A stretch of 64,000 nt of DNA from Burkholderia sp. WSM2232 (GCF_000472545.1 NZ_AWZV01000023.1:25790-89789); one strand, 5' to 3'; shown: positions 8,736 through 17,975, counted from the first letter of the stretch. Numbers and translations: made by a program. The notes: generated from the letters alone by a model not told the origin.

Positions 8736-9686
8736 ATGTTCAATCCGGTTTCTGCTTTTCGTCCTGTCGCGGCGGTGTCTGCCGCGCTGCTGATCGGCCT
8801 CGCGCCGTTCACCTCTGCTTTCGCCGATGCCGGTCCGCCGGAAGTCGCCAGCGCGAAGACCGCGCTCGCCGTGCGCCATGCCGACGTGTCGGTCGGCCCG
8901 CAATACGACACCACGCACGTCTACGTGGCGTCGGCCGATCTCGACGCATTCGTCAACAGCTTTGTCGCGACGTTCGGCGGCAAGGCCTCGCCGCGTGCCG
9001 TCTTCACCGTGACGCCGACGCCTAGCCGCACCGCCTCGCAATACGTGCAGACGCCGGTGGGCATGCTGTCCGTGTTCGGCTTCGAAACGCCGGTGCCGTA
9101 CCCGTTCGGCAACGAGCGCACCGGCTACCTGGTCAGCAATATCGACGACGCGCTCAAGGCCGCGCGCGCGGCGGGCGCCGACGTGCTGGTCGACAGCTTC
9201 GACGATCCGATCGGTAAGGACGCGATCATCCAGTGGCCGGGCGGTCTCACGATGCAGCTCTACTGGCACACCAAGGCGCCGAACTACGCGCCGCTGCAAA
9301 GCGTGCCGGATAACCGCGTGTACGTGTCGCGCTACGAGGCGGACAACTTCGTGCGCCGCTGGCTGCACTTCTCGCATGGCAAGGTGGTGTCGGACAATCC
9401 GCGCGCCGATGCGGGCGTGATTGGCCGTAAAGGCGAGACCATCCGCGAGATCCGCCTGACTTCGGGCTTTGGCCGCATGGTCGTGTTCGTCACCGACGGC
9501 AAGCTGCCGTTCCCATTCGGCCGCGAAACCACCGGCTATGCCGTCGACGATGTCGCGCAAACGCTGCAACGTGCGCAAGCGGCCGGCGCCAAGGTGCTGT
9601 ACGCGCCGTACGCGACGGCCTCCGGCAAGACTGCAGTGCTCGAATTCCCGGGCGGATACATCGCCGAAGTGCACGATGGCCGCTAA
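8736..9686 (+). CDS. Exported VOC/glyoxalase-fold protein
   Basis: The 316-residue protein starts with a signal peptide (VAAVSAALLIGLAPFTSAFA, then DAGPP). It then has two VOC-type halves: THVYVASADLDAFVNSFVAT and RVYVSRYEADNFVRRWLHFS both open the beta-alpha-beta pattern of the glyoxalase/bleomycin-resistance fold. Each half contains a similar PFPFG or PYPFG turn and a G-YLV or GYAV strand, so the protein looks internally duplicated. I chose the ATG at 8736 because CAGG lies eight bases upstream; an in-frame ATG at 8730 is two codons earlier. Its end overlaps the start of the porin gene by 11 bases, indicating coupling. The periplasmic substrate is unknown. Confidence 0.8.
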   Translation: MFNPVSAFRPVAAVSAALLIGLAPFTSAFADAGPPEVASAKTALAVRHADVSVGPQYDTTHVYVASADLDAFVNSFVATFGGKASPRAVFTVTPTPSRTASQYVQTPVGMLSVFGFETPVPYPFGNERTGYLVSNIDDALKAARAAGADVLVDSFDDPIGKDAIIQWPGGLTMQLYWHTKAPNYAPLQSVPDNRVYVSRYEADNFVRRWLHFSHGKVVSDNPRADAGVIGRKGETIREIRLTSGFGRMVVFVTDGKLPFPFGRETTGYAVDDVAQTLQRAQAAGAKVLYAPYATASGKTAVLEFPGGYIAEVHDGR

Positions 9687-11247
9687 AGCGAGCGCGATCA
9701 AGGGGCTCTTCGCGGCGGCCACGCGCGCGCCGCGAGCCGCAGTGAGCGCGCGGCCCCGGCGGCCTGCAAGAGCCATGTCGAGCGCCGCGTGGCGCACATG
9801 GCTCGTGCGCGGTAGCGTCAGCGCCGGTCTCACGGCAGGGCTCGGCGCAGCGCTACCCGTCATGGCCGCGGATACGGCGCTCGGCAGCGCCGACGACACA
9901 GCGGCCGTGAGCGCTCCCGCATCGGCTGCCTCTTGCGCGCGTCCCACGGTGATGTTCAACCGCTGGCAGGAAAACTGGGGGGCGCTTGCCAATCCGTGTG
10001 TGCCGAAGCGTCCGTTCGACTCGCTCAAGTACGTCCCGCTGTTCGGCAATCCCGACGCTTATGTGTCGCTCGGCGTCGTGCTGCGCGAGCGCCTCGAAAT
10101 GAACGACGCGCCGCTCTTCGGTCTCGGCGCAGCGCATGACGATACCTATCTGTTGCAGCGCCTCGAAGTGCACGCGGACGTGCGGCTCGGTCCGCACGTG
10201 CAGTTCTTCACGCAATTCGAAGATGCGCGTCCGTTCGGCAAGGACCTCGTCTCGCCGGTCGACAGGAATCCGCTCGACTTGCGCCAGGCGTTTGTCGCCG
10301 TGGTCGAGCCGCTGGGACCGGGCGTCATCAAGTTCCGCGTCGGCCGCCAGGAGATGGCGTTCGACTTGCAGCGTTTCATTTCGGTGCGCGACGGCCCGAA
10401 CGTGCGCCAGGCGTTCGACGCGATCTGGGCCGACTACGAGACCGGCCCGTGGCGCTGGATCGCCTATGCAACACAGCCGGTCCAGTACCGCTACAACAGC
10501 GATTTCGACGATGTGTCGAACCGGCACCTCACGTTCAGCGGCGTGCGCGTGGAGCGCAAGGGCGTCGGTCCCGGCGACGTGTCCGCGTATTACTCGCGCT
10601 ATAACCGCAGCAACGCGCGCTTTCTCGACGCGGCCGGCGACGAGCACCGCGACGTGTTCGACGCGCGCTATGCCGGCACGCTCGGTCACGCGGACTGGGA
10701 CATGGAGGCGATGTACCAGTCAGGGCATGTGGGCGCGAAGACAATCGGCGCATGGGCTGTGGGATCGCTCGCGGGCTATACCTTCGCGAGCGCGCCGTGG
10801 ACGCCGCGCGTCGGCATCCAGGTCGACGCCGCCTCGGGCGACAGCCATCCGGGCGACGGGCGTGTCGGCACCTTCAACCCGCTGTTTCCGAATGGCTACT
10901 ACTTCGCGCTCGCCGGCTACACCGGCTACACGAACCTGATCCACGTGAAGCCCACGCTGGTCGTCAAGCCCACCAGCAAGCTCTCGCTGCTCGCGGGCGT
11001 CGGCCTGCAATGGCGCGAGACTACGGCCGACGCGGTCTATCAGCAAGGCTCGGCGGTCGTGCCGGGCACGGCGGGACGCGGCGGGCGCTGGACCGGCTTT
11101 TATACGCAACTGCGCGCCGATTGGGCCGTCACCGCCAATCTCGCCGCGGCGCTCGAGGCCGTGCACTTCCAGGTCGGGCCGTCGCTGCGCGAACTCGGCG
11201 CACGCAACGCGGACTACGTCGGCGCGGAACTGAAGTTCGGCTGGTAG
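9676..11247 (+). CDS. Alginate-export-type outer membrane porin
   Basis: The protein (523 residues from this ATG) has the strand-rich sequence of outer membrane barrels, ends in an aromatic residue (ELKFGW), and resembles the alginate export (AlgE-like) porin family: MFNRWQENWGALANP, YLLQRLEVHADVRLGPHVQF, FRVGRQEMAFDLQRFISVRD. A signal peptide lies at about residues 40-65 (GLGAALPVMA, then ADT). An ATG at 9775 would put that signal at the N-terminus and may be the true start. I kept the earlier ATG because it overlaps the upstream stop. The name describes the family; alginate is not implied as substrate. Confidence 0.8.
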   Translation: MAAKASAIKGLFAAATRAPRAAVSARPRRPARAMSSAAWRTWLVRGSVSAGLTAGLGAALPVMAADTALGSADDTAAVSAPASAASCARPTVMFNRWQENWGALANPCVPKRPFDSLKYVPLFGNPDAYVSLGVVLRERLEMNDAPLFGLGAAHDDTYLLQRLEVHADVRLGPHVQFFTQFEDARPFGKDLVSPVDRNPLDLRQAFVAVVEPLGPGVIKFRVGRQEMAFDLQRFISVRDGPNVRQAFDAIWADYETGPWRWIAYATQPVQYRYNSDFDDVSNRHLTFSGVRVERKGVGPGDVSAYYSRYNRSNARFLDAAGDEHRDVFDARYAGTLGHADWDMEAMYQSGHVGAKTIGAWAVGSLAGYTFASAPWTPRVGIQVDAASGDSHPGDGRVGTFNPLFPNGYYFALAGYTGYTNLIHVKPTLVVKPTSKLSLLAGVGLQWRETTADAVYQQGSAVVPGTAGRGGRWTGFYTQLRADWAVTANLAAALEAVHFQVGPSLRELGARNADYVGAELKFGW

Positions 11248-11304
11248 CGGCGAAAAACCTGGCGACGCCCGCGCAAAAACCGGGCGGCACCGGGCGATAG
11301 CCGG

Positions 11305-11390
11305 GCAACACCCAGGCAACACCCAGGCAACACCCAGGCAACACCCAGGCAACACCCAGGCAACACCAGGCAACACCCTGCAACACCAGG
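11305..11390. repeat. 11-base tandem repeat (GCAACACCCAG)
   Basis: Five perfect head-to-tail copies of the 11-base unit run from 11305 to 11359, followed by three shortened or substituted copies to about 11390. The array sits in the 212-base gap between the porin and the CNB-reductase fusion, 70 bases before the next start codon. Such arrays change copy number by slippage. The frames seen across it are products of the repeat. Confidence 0.9.
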
Positions 11391-11459
11391 CGGAAAGCGG
11401 CCCACGTCGATCGGGGCGGGCTTGACACGGGCCGTCATGAATACAGGAGAGTCATCGTA

Positions 11460-13187
11460 ATGAGCACTTCGAGCGTGTCGCACGACACATCGCAACCGTC
11501 CGAGCTCGAGTTTCCGTATTCGTCGCTCGAATACCGGCGTCATCAGATGTTTCCGCGTCTGTCGGCGGCGGAGATTCAAAGCGTGCGGCGTTTCGCGCGG
11601 CCGATGAACTTCAGCGCCGGCGAGCTCATCTTCAGGACCGGAGAAGTCGCGCTCGGCCTCTTCGTGCTGTTGCATGGGCGCGTACGGATTTTCTCGCGCG
11701 ACAGCTTCGGCCGCTCGACGCTCGTCACCGAACACGACGACGGGCACTTCATGGCGGAGATGGCGCAACTCTCCGGCAAACCTGCGTTAATCGACGGACT
11801 CGCGCTCACCGACGTGGAAACGCTAGTGATCGAGCCGGAGCGCCTGCGCGCGCTGATCGTCGCCGACGCCCAGCTCGGCGAGCACATCATGCGTGCGCTG
11901 ATCCTGCGGCGACTGGGGCTGATCGAGCAGGGGCTCGGACCGATCATCGTGGGCAATGGCGATGACGCGCGGCTCGTCCGCTTGCAAGGCTTCCTGCGCC
12001 GCAATGCGTATCCCGCGACCGTGATCGACGCGCGCTCCGACCCGGACGCCGTCGCGCTGCTCGGCGGCATGACCACCGGCCCCGGCGACTTTCCGCTGGT
12101 GTTCTGCGCCAACGGTCATGTGCTGCGCGCGCCGGACGAAGCGCAGCTCGCGTCGTGCCTCGGGCTCGTGCCGACCTTCGAACAGTCGCATCGGTACGAC
12201 GTCGCGATTGTCGGCGCGGGGCCGGCGGGGCTCGCCGCCTCGGTGTATGCGGCGACCGAAGGGCTCTCCGTCGCCGTGTTCGATCAACGTGCGCCGGGTG
12301 GCCAGGCGGGCGCGAGCTCGCGCATCGAAAACTATCTGGGGTTTCCGACCGGCATCTCGGGCCAGGCGCTGGCCGCGCGGGCGTTCCAGCAGGCGCTCAA
12401 GTTCGGCGCGCATCTTGCGATTCCGGGCAAGGTCACCGAGCTGCGCCGACATGACGACATGTTCACGCTCAAGCTCGTCGATGGTCAGCGCATCACCGCG
12501 CGCACGGTCGTGGTGGCAAGCGGTGCCGCGTATCGCAAGCCGACGGTGCCCGGCTTCGAGCGCTACGAAGGTCGCGGCACCTACTATTGGGCGTCGACGA
12601 TCGAAGCGAAGCTCGTCAAGGGGCAAGACATCGTGCTGATCGGCGGCGGCAACTCGGCTGGGCAGGCGGTGGTGTTTCTCGCCAACTTCGCGCGCAGCAT
12701 CCGCCTCCTGATTCGTGGCCGCGATCTGAATGCGAGCATGTCGAAGTATCTGATCGACCGGATCGGCTCGCTGCCCAATGTGTCGCTGTGCACGGGCTGC
12801 ACGCTGAGCGCGCTCGAAGGCGACGAAGCGGGCCTTACGCAGGTGCACGTGCGTCATCAGGAAAGCGGCGAGAACGAAGTGGTGGCAACGCGGCATCTGT
12901 TTCTCTTTATCGGCGCCGATCCGAAGACTGATTGGCTCGCGGCCAGCGGCGTGGAGCTCGACAACCGCGGCTTTGTCGTGACGGGCGCCGCAAGAAGCGG
13001 ACAGAACGCGGCCGCGGCCGGCGTGCACTATCCGCTCGAGACGAGCGTGCCTGGCATGTTCGCGGTCGGCGACGTGCGCTCTGATTCAGCCAAACGCGTG
13101 GCCGCGGCGGTGGGCGACGGTGCGGCGGTCGTCGCGCAGATTCATGCCTATTTGAGCCGGTCGACCAGGCTGGCGGCCAACTCTTGA
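11460..13187 (+). CDS. CNB domain fused to thioredoxin-reductase-like flavoprotein, no CxxC
   Basis: The 575-residue protein has a Crp-type cyclic-nucleotide-binding domain (about residues 25-150), a linker, and an NAD(P)H-FAD reductase of thioredoxin reductase type. Visible sites are the FAD motif VGAGPAGLAASVYAA (about 252), GGQAGASSRIENYLGFP, the NAD(P) motif IGGGNSAGQA (about 396), and the C-terminal FAD motif FAVGDVRS. Where thioredoxin reductases have the redox pair CATC, this protein reads YYWAST, so it cannot use the usual disulfide relay. It may be a regulatory or ferredoxin-reductase-like flavoenzyme. AGGAG precedes the ATG by nine bases. The exported MBL protein follows after 11 bases. 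Confidence 0.9.
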   Translation: MSTSSVSHDTSQPSELEFPYSSLEYRRHQMFPRLSAAEIQSVRRFARPMNFSAGELIFRTGEVALGLFVLLHGRVRIFSRDSFGRSTLVTEHDDGHFMAEMAQLSGKPALIDGLALTDVETLVIEPERLRALIVADAQLGEHIMRALILRRLGLIEQGLGPIIVGNGDDARLVRLQGFLRRNAYPATVIDARSDPDAVALLGGMTTGPGDFPLVFCANGHVLRAPDEAQLASCLGLVPTFEQSHRYDVAIVGAGPAGLAASVYAATEGLSVAVFDQRAPGGQAGASSRIENYLGFPTGISGQALAARAFQQALKFGAHLAIPGKVTELRRHDDMFTLKLVDGQRITARTVVVASGAAYRKPTVPGFERYEGRGTYYWASTIEAKLVKGQDIVLIGGGNSAGQAVVFLANFARSIRLLIRGRDLNASMSKYLIDRIGSLPNVSLCTGCTLSALEGDEAGLTQVHVRHQESGENEVVATRHLFLFIGADPKTDWLAASGVELDNRGFVVTGAARSGQNAAAAGVHYPLETSVPGMFAVGDVRSDSAKRVAAAVGDGAAVVAQIHAYLSRSTRLAANS

Positions 13188-13198
13188 TGGAGTAGAAG

Positions 13199-14188
13199 AT
13201 GAAGTCGTTTCGACGTGGCTGGACTCTGCACGCAGCCGGGCGTTGCATGCTGATGCTGGGCGTGGTTATGAGCATGTTCAGCAGTGCGGCGTTCGCGGCC
13301 GCGCCGCAAATGAAGTACCAGGGACCGGGCTTTTACCGGCTCATGCTCGGCAAGTTCGAAGTGACGGCGTTGCTTGACGGGACCCATCCGTTTCCTATCG
13401 ACACGGTGGTCGAGGACGTGTCGAAGGACGAGATCGCGCGGGACCTCGCGCGCGATTTTCTGAGTGGGCCGGTGCAAGGCTCGATCAACGCGTTTCTGGT
13501 CAATACCGGCGCGAAGCTGATCCTGATCGATACCGGAGCGGGCGTGCTATATGGCGATTGCTGCGGCAAGCTGCTCGCGAATCTGCGCGCGGCCGGCTAT
13601 CGGCCCGAGCAGATCGACGAGGTGTTGCTCACGCATCTGCACAAGGATCATGTGGGCGGCATCGTCGCAAACGGCGCGCCGGCGTTTCCGAACGCGATCG
13701 TGCGCGCGAGCCGGTCTGAAGCCGACTACTGGCTCGATCCGGCGAACAGATCGAAAGCGCCGGACTTTCTCGGCACGTTCTTCGACGCCGCACGCGCGAG
13801 CATCGCGCCGTACGCAGCCGCGGGCCGCTTCAAACCGTTCGATGGCGACGTGCAACTCGATGCGGGCATCCGTGCGCTCGCGCTGCCCGGACACACGCCG
13901 GGCCACACCGGCTATCTGGTGGAAAGCGGTGGGCAGCATCTTCTCGTATGGGGCGACATCGTGCACGTGGCTGCGATCCAGTTGCAGAACCCGACAGCGT
14001 CGGTCGAATACGACACCGACGCCGGCGCGGCGCAACGTTCGCGGCGCAGCGCACTCGAACTCGCCGCCGACCGGCGTTACCTGATCGGTGCTGCGCACAT
14101 CGCGTTTCCTGGCCTTGGGCACATCCGCAAAAACGGCGCCACTTACGACTGGGTGCCGGTTAACTACGAGGCGGCGCCCGGCCCATGA
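13199..14188 (+). CDS. Exported MBL-fold metallo-hydrolase
   Basis: The 329-residue protein carries a signal peptide (MLMLGVVMSMFSSAAFA, then AAPQM) and the metallo-beta-lactamase fold zinc site: THLHKDHVGG for H-x-H-x-D-H, PGHTPGHTG, WGDIVH, and a final histidine in GAAHIAFPG. Enzymes with this pattern include lactonases and glyoxalase II relatives; the substrate is not evident. GGAG lies seven bases before the ATG. It is spaced 11 bases after the CNB-reductase gene, so the two are probably one transcript and may serve one periplasmic process. Confidence 0.9.
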   Translation: MKSFRRGWTLHAAGRCMLMLGVVMSMFSSAAFAAAPQMKYQGPGFYRLMLGKFEVTALLDGTHPFPIDTVVEDVSKDEIARDLARDFLSGPVQGSINAFLVNTGAKLILIDTGAGVLYGDCCGKLLANLRAAGYRPEQIDEVLLTHLHKDHVGGIVANGAPAFPNAIVRASRSEADYWLDPANRSKAPDFLGTFFDAARASIAPYAAAGRFKPFDGDVQLDAGIRALALPGHTPGHTGYLVESGGQHLLVWGDIVHVAAIQLQNPTASVEYDTDAGAAQRSRRSALELAADRRYLIGAAHIAFPGLGHIRKNGATYDWVPVNYEAAPGP

Positions 14189-14259
14189 CGCAGCGTTGCG
14201 CGGCGAGGAGCCCGCACGCTTTCGCACGGCCGCCTAGCCAACTTTCGAGGAGAATCGCG

Positions 14260-14817
14260 ATGCAGATCGAAACCCGCGCCAGGCCCCGCACGCATGCAGC
14301 GAGGAACGAAGCATGCGGGCACCATGAACGATGCCGGGCCTCGCTTCACGAGGACGAGAGCGCGCAGGAGCACGCGCATGAGGACGCGCACGAGCATCAG
14401 CATCAGCAGGAAAGCAGCCGCGCGTTAGTCTGGAATCACGTGATCGAGCGGCTTGTGGCCGGCTATCGCAACGACACCGAAGCGAGGGCATATCGCGCCG
14501 TGCCGCTCACGCGCGAGGCCGCCAGCGGTCCGTCGCGGCACCGCCAGGTCGAAGTGATCGAGCGTCTGTCGGACACTTCCATTGCGGTGCTCTGGCAGGA
14601 CGCCACGCTGTGCCGCTATGCGGACCAGGTGTGGATCAGTTGCCGCGCGAGATTGAAGGGCCGCTGCGCATTGAGCGGCGCGACGATCCGCCGGAACGAT
14701 CCGATCTACAAGCCGCGCGTGCGCAGCGCGGTGCCGGTCAATGCCGCTGCAATGATTCTGGCTTCGGTGGTCGACGTTCAGCATCCGCTCGCTCAATACA
14801 AAAATTTTGAACGATAG
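14260..14817 (+). CDS. DUF3331 protein with His-rich N-terminal segment
   Basis: The C-terminal 120 residues match the Burkholderia-type DUF3331 family (VEVIERLSDTSIAVLWQD, CRYADQVWISCRAR, CALSGATIRRNDPIY, NAAAMILASV). The function of the family is unknown. The N-terminal 60 residues carry an extra segment dense in His, Glu and Cys: ACGHHERCRASLHEDE, then AQEHAHEDAHEHQHQQ, which could bind a transition metal. I chose the ATG at 14260 because GAGGAGA lies six bases upstream; a longer frame to 14185 overlaps the MBL gene and lacks such a site. It is the last gene of the co-oriented run that begins at the CNB-reductase. Confidence 0.85.
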   Translation: MQIETRARPRTHAARNEACGHHERCRASLHEDESAQEHAHEDAHEHQHQQESSRALVWNHVIERLVAGYRNDTEARAYRAVPLTREAASGPSRHRQVEVIERLSDTSIAVLWQDATLCRYADQVWISCRARLKGRCALSGATIRRNDPIYKPRVRSAVPVNAAAMILASVVDVQHPLAQYKNFER

Positions 14818-14930
14818 GTTCAGTTTTTTCCGCGCATGCCTAATTGCGGTTAGTCTAGACTTCGGGGACTCATTGCCGGGCGGCTGTTGCCCGGCTGCAT
14901 CGTCATCCCACGTGTTCTGGATACCGCCTC

Positions 14931-17900
14931 ATGATCCGCATCGGCCCGCTACAGGTGGACCTGGCCAGTCGGGAACTGGTCGTCGATGGGCAACCCGTGC
15001 GCATCGGCAGCCGCGCCTTCGACATGCTTGCCGTTCTGATCGCCGCAAAAGGCGAACTGGTTTCGAAGAACGATATGTTGAAGCAGGTGTGGCCCGACAC
15101 CATAGTCGAAGAAAACAACTTGCAGGTTCACATGTCCGCGCTGCGCAAGGTGCTCGGCGAGAGCCGCGGACTCATACAGACCGTCTCGGGACGAGGCTAC
15201 CGGCTCGTCGCACGGCAATGGCCGCTGTCGCCTGAGAGCGGCAACGCGTCGGCCGGGCCCGGCCGCGATGCTCACGCACCCGATCAGCAAGGAAGCGCCG
15301 CGGCTGCGATTCCCCACAACCTGCCCGCCAGTTTCTCGCCGTTGATCGGCCGCGACGACGCACTGCGCGACGTCGCACACGCGCTCGCGTCGGCGCGTCA
15401 CGTCACGCTGCTCGGCGCGGGCGGCATCGGCAAGACGCGCCTCGCGGTCGAAGTCGCGCGGCGCCTGGTCGCGCAGTATCCGGACGGCGTCTACCTGATC
15501 CCGCTTGCGTCGACCTCCGACGCAAACAGCGTGCTTGCCATGTTCGCCGCGAGCGTGGGTGTGAGCAAGGCAAGCGGCCCGCTCACGCTCAAGCGGGTCA
15601 GCAGCGAGTGGGGCGAACGGCGTGTGCTGTGCGTGCTCGACAATTGCGAGCACGTGCTCGGGCCGGCCGCCGAACTGGCCGAAGCACTGCTGAACGCAGG
15701 CCCGGGGGTGCGCGTGCTGGCGACGAGCCGCGAGCCGCTGCGCGTGCCCGAAGAACATCTCTATTGGGTCGCTTCACTCGACGTGCCCGCGCAGGACGAT
15801 CCAAGCCAGCAGATGCTCGCATGCAGCGCTGTGCAGCTGTTCCTCTCACGCGCCCGCGCCATGGACGCGCGCCTTTCGTCGGACGAGCGCAGCATTCAAC
15901 TCACCGGCACCGTATGCCGTCGGCTCGACGGCATACCGCTTGCCATCGAACTCGCGGCGGCACGCGCGGCGACACTCGGCATCGAAACGCTCGCCGGTCA
16001 TCTGGACGACCGCTTCAACATGCTGACAGGCGGCAACCGCACGGCGCTGCCGCGGCATCAGACGCTCAAGGCCACGCTGGACTGGAGCCACGGTCTGCTC
16101 GACGACGCCGAGCGCACGACGCTGCGCCGGCTCGGCATCTTCGTGAACAGTTTTTCGATGGACGCGGCGCTTGCCGTGGTCGCCGACAACGGCTTGCATG
16201 AAGCGGATGTGATCGCGGCGGTTTCGGGTCTCGTCGAAAAGTCGCTGGTGGTCGCGCGGGTGGGCTTTGGCAAGGCGAGTTATCGGCTGCTCGAAACCAC
16301 GCGCGCCTACGCGCTGCAAAAGCTCGACGACAACGGCGAGCGGCGCGCCGTCACGCTCAATCACGCGCGCTACTTCGCCGGACTGATCGAGCGCCAGATG
16401 TCGCCGCAAATGCGTGCCGCGCAGACCGACGCCGACGGCTGGCATGTGCGCATGCGCGACTGGCTCGACGACCTGCGCGCGGCCCTTGGCTGGGCGCTCT
16501 CGTCAAAAGGCGACGACGCGCTCGCGGAAAAACTCGCAGTCAAAGTGGTCGCGCTGCTGTACGAGCTGTCACTGGTGGATGAGTGCTGTGCATGGGCGCG
16601 CCGCGCGCTCGAGTGCGTCGCGCAAACGCATGGCGCGTCGGGGTCGGCGCGCCATCTGCGGGTGCGCATGCAACTGCTCGCGGCGCTCGGCGCGGCGCTC
16701 GTCTACGTGAATGGACCGAACCGCGAAACGCTTGCTGTATGGGCTGAAGTACTCGCGCTCGCCATCGCGCTGGGCGATCGCGCCTTCGAAGCGCGCGCGT
16801 TATGGGGCATGTGGAATGCGAGCCAGTCCTCGGGTTCGGCGCGCAATGCGCTCGCATTTGCGCATCGCTTCGCGTCGCTCGCGGCGCAAACGGGCGACGC
16901 CAGCAACGGCATTCTTGCTTCGCGGCTGCTCGGCATAGCGTGGCACTACGCGGGCAATCAGCAACAGGCGCGTGCGTCGCTCGAACGCTTTCTGCTGCAT
17001 TCGGACACGCTGCAGCACGGCCTGCCGTTGGGCCAGTCCGTCGATCAGGGCGTGGTGGGACGCGCAACGCTGGCGCGGCTGCTGTGGTTGCAGGGCTCGC
17101 GCGACGAAGCGCTGGACCTCGCGCAAGCCTGCGTCGTGAGTGCGTGCGCGCAGGAGCAGTCCATCGTGACCTGCTACGTGCTGGTCGAAGCGGAGATTCC
17201 GCTCGCGTTGCTCTCGGGCATGCGCGAGCGCGCGGCGGCAGCCATCGCGTTGCTGCGCGATGTATCCGCGCGCACGGGCCTCGGCGTTTCGCAAGCGTGT
17301 GCGCGCTGTTTCGACGAATACCTGCGCTCGCTCGACGACGTGAGGCCCGAGCGCCTGCACGCCTATCGCCTCGCACTGGACGAACTGGACGCGCTGGAAT
17401 ACGGCGCGCAGCGTGCGCTGCTGGTGGCGCAATACGCGCTTGCGTTAGCCCGCGCAAATCGGCGCGACGAGGCCATCGCAGCGGTGACGCGTGCACTGGC
17501 CCAATGCGACGAAAGCGGCGACCACTGGTATGTGGTTGAACTTCGGCGCGTGCATGCCGAGCTGCTGCTGCGCGACGACGCCCACGCCCCCGCAGGCAGC
17601 GATGCCGCGACGGATGCGCAGGGGTGTCTGAGCGCGGCGATGGAGGAGTCTCTTGCACAAGGCTGCGCTTCGTTGCAGTTGCGGGTAGCGACGAGCCTCG
17701 GCCGGCTGTGGTGCGCGCAAGGGCGCGCCGACGAAGCGGTCCGTCTGCTTGAGTCCGCATGCGCAAGAGTGAGCGAAGGACGCGAGTTCGACGATTTCAA
17801 CGCAGCGGCACAACTGCTTGAAGCCGCGCGGTCTGCGTCGGCCGCGATGCGGCGCTGTGTGCAGGGGCAAGGGCAGGCGGGTTCTTCGCTTGTCAGGCGT

Positions 17901-17933
17901 TCGCGACCACCGCGGGTGAGTGAGGACCGCTGA
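14931..17933 (+). CDS. OmpR-type regulator fused to NB-ARC-type ATPase and helical repeats
   Basis: The 1000-residue protein begins with an OmpR/PhoB-type DNA-binding domain (residues 1-100, recognition region VWPDTIVEENNLQVHMSALR, wing VSGRGYRLV). It continues with a STAND-type ATPase: Walker A LLGAGGIGKTRLAVEVA near 160, Walker B VLCVLDNCEHVL near 235. About 500 residues of alanine-rich helical hairpins of TPR type follow. Such proteins act as ligand-gated activators in the MalT and NB-ARC style. The N-terminus is closely related to the partial regulator at bases 1-320. The inducer is unknown. Promoter sequences must lie in the 113-base gap before it. Confidence 0.92.
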   Translation: MIRIGPLQVDLASRELVVDGQPVRIGSRAFDMLAVLIAAKGELVSKNDMLKQVWPDTIVEENNLQVHMSALRKVLGESRGLIQTVSGRGYRLVARQWPLSPESGNASAGPGRDAHAPDQQGSAAAAIPHNLPASFSPLIGRDDALRDVAHALASARHVTLLGAGGIGKTRLAVEVARRLVAQYPDGVYLIPLASTSDANSVLAMFAASVGVSKASGPLTLKRVSSEWGERRVLCVLDNCEHVLGPAAELAEALLNAGPGVRVLATSREPLRVPEEHLYWVASLDVPAQDDPSQQMLACSAVQLFLSRARAMDARLSSDERSIQLTGTVCRRLDGIPLAIELAAARAATLGIETLAGHLDDRFNMLTGGNRTALPRHQTLKATLDWSHGLLDDAERTTLRRLGIFVNSFSMDAALAVVADNGLHEADVIAAVSGLVEKSLVVARVGFGKASYRLLETTRAYALQKLDDNGERRAVTLNHARYFAGLIERQMSPQMRAAQTDADGWHVRMRDWLDDLRAALGWALSSKGDDALAEKLAVKVVALLYELSLVDECCAWARRALECVAQTHGASGSARHLRVRMQLLAALGAALVYVNGPNRETLAVWAEVLALAIALGDRAFEARALWGMWNASQSSGSARNALAFAHRFASLAAQTGDASNGILASRLLGIAWHYAGNQQQARASLERFLLHSDTLQHGLPLGQSVDQGVVGRATLARLLWLQGSRDEALDLAQACVVSACAQEQSIVTCYVLVEAEIPLALLSGMRERAAAAIALLRDVSARTGLGVSQACARCFDEYLRSLDDVRPERLHAYRLALDELDALEYGAQRALLVAQYALALARANRRDEAIAAVTRALAQCDESGDHWYVVELRRVHAELLLRDDAHAPAGSDAATDAQGCLSAAMEESLAQGCASLQLRVATSLGRLWCAQGRADEAVRLLESACARVSEGREFDDFNAAAQLLEAARSASAAMRRCVQGQGQAGSSLVRRSRPPRVSEDR

Positions 17934-17942
17934 GGTTGCTGA

Positions 17943-17975
17943 GGCCGTTCAGGCCGCCAAGGCGGCTGAACGGCC
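17943..17975. terminator. Strong hairpin between convergent genes
   Basis: GGCCGTTCAGGCCGCC and GGCGGCTGAACGGCC can pair over 15 bases with one bulged G and a two-base loop. It begins ten bases after the stop of the regulator-ATPase and faces the LysR gene from the other side. There is no T-run on either strand, so it may stabilise transcript ends and need not terminate by itself. Confidence 0.45.

Noticed and set aside
8374..8793. A possible repeat protein across the 8.4-8.7 kb array
   Set aside because: The periodic sequence follows from repeat units that are multiples of three bases, two overlapping frames show it equally, and no ribosome site is present.
8523..10049. A 508-codon minus-strand frame
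   Set aside because: It is antisense to the VOC and porin genes, runs into the minisatellite, and has no recognisable motif or ribosome site.
8551..11390. CRISPR arrays at 8.55 kb and 11.3 kb
   Set aside because: Units of 24 and 11 bases are directly adjacent, with no unique spacers between them, and no cas genes are near.
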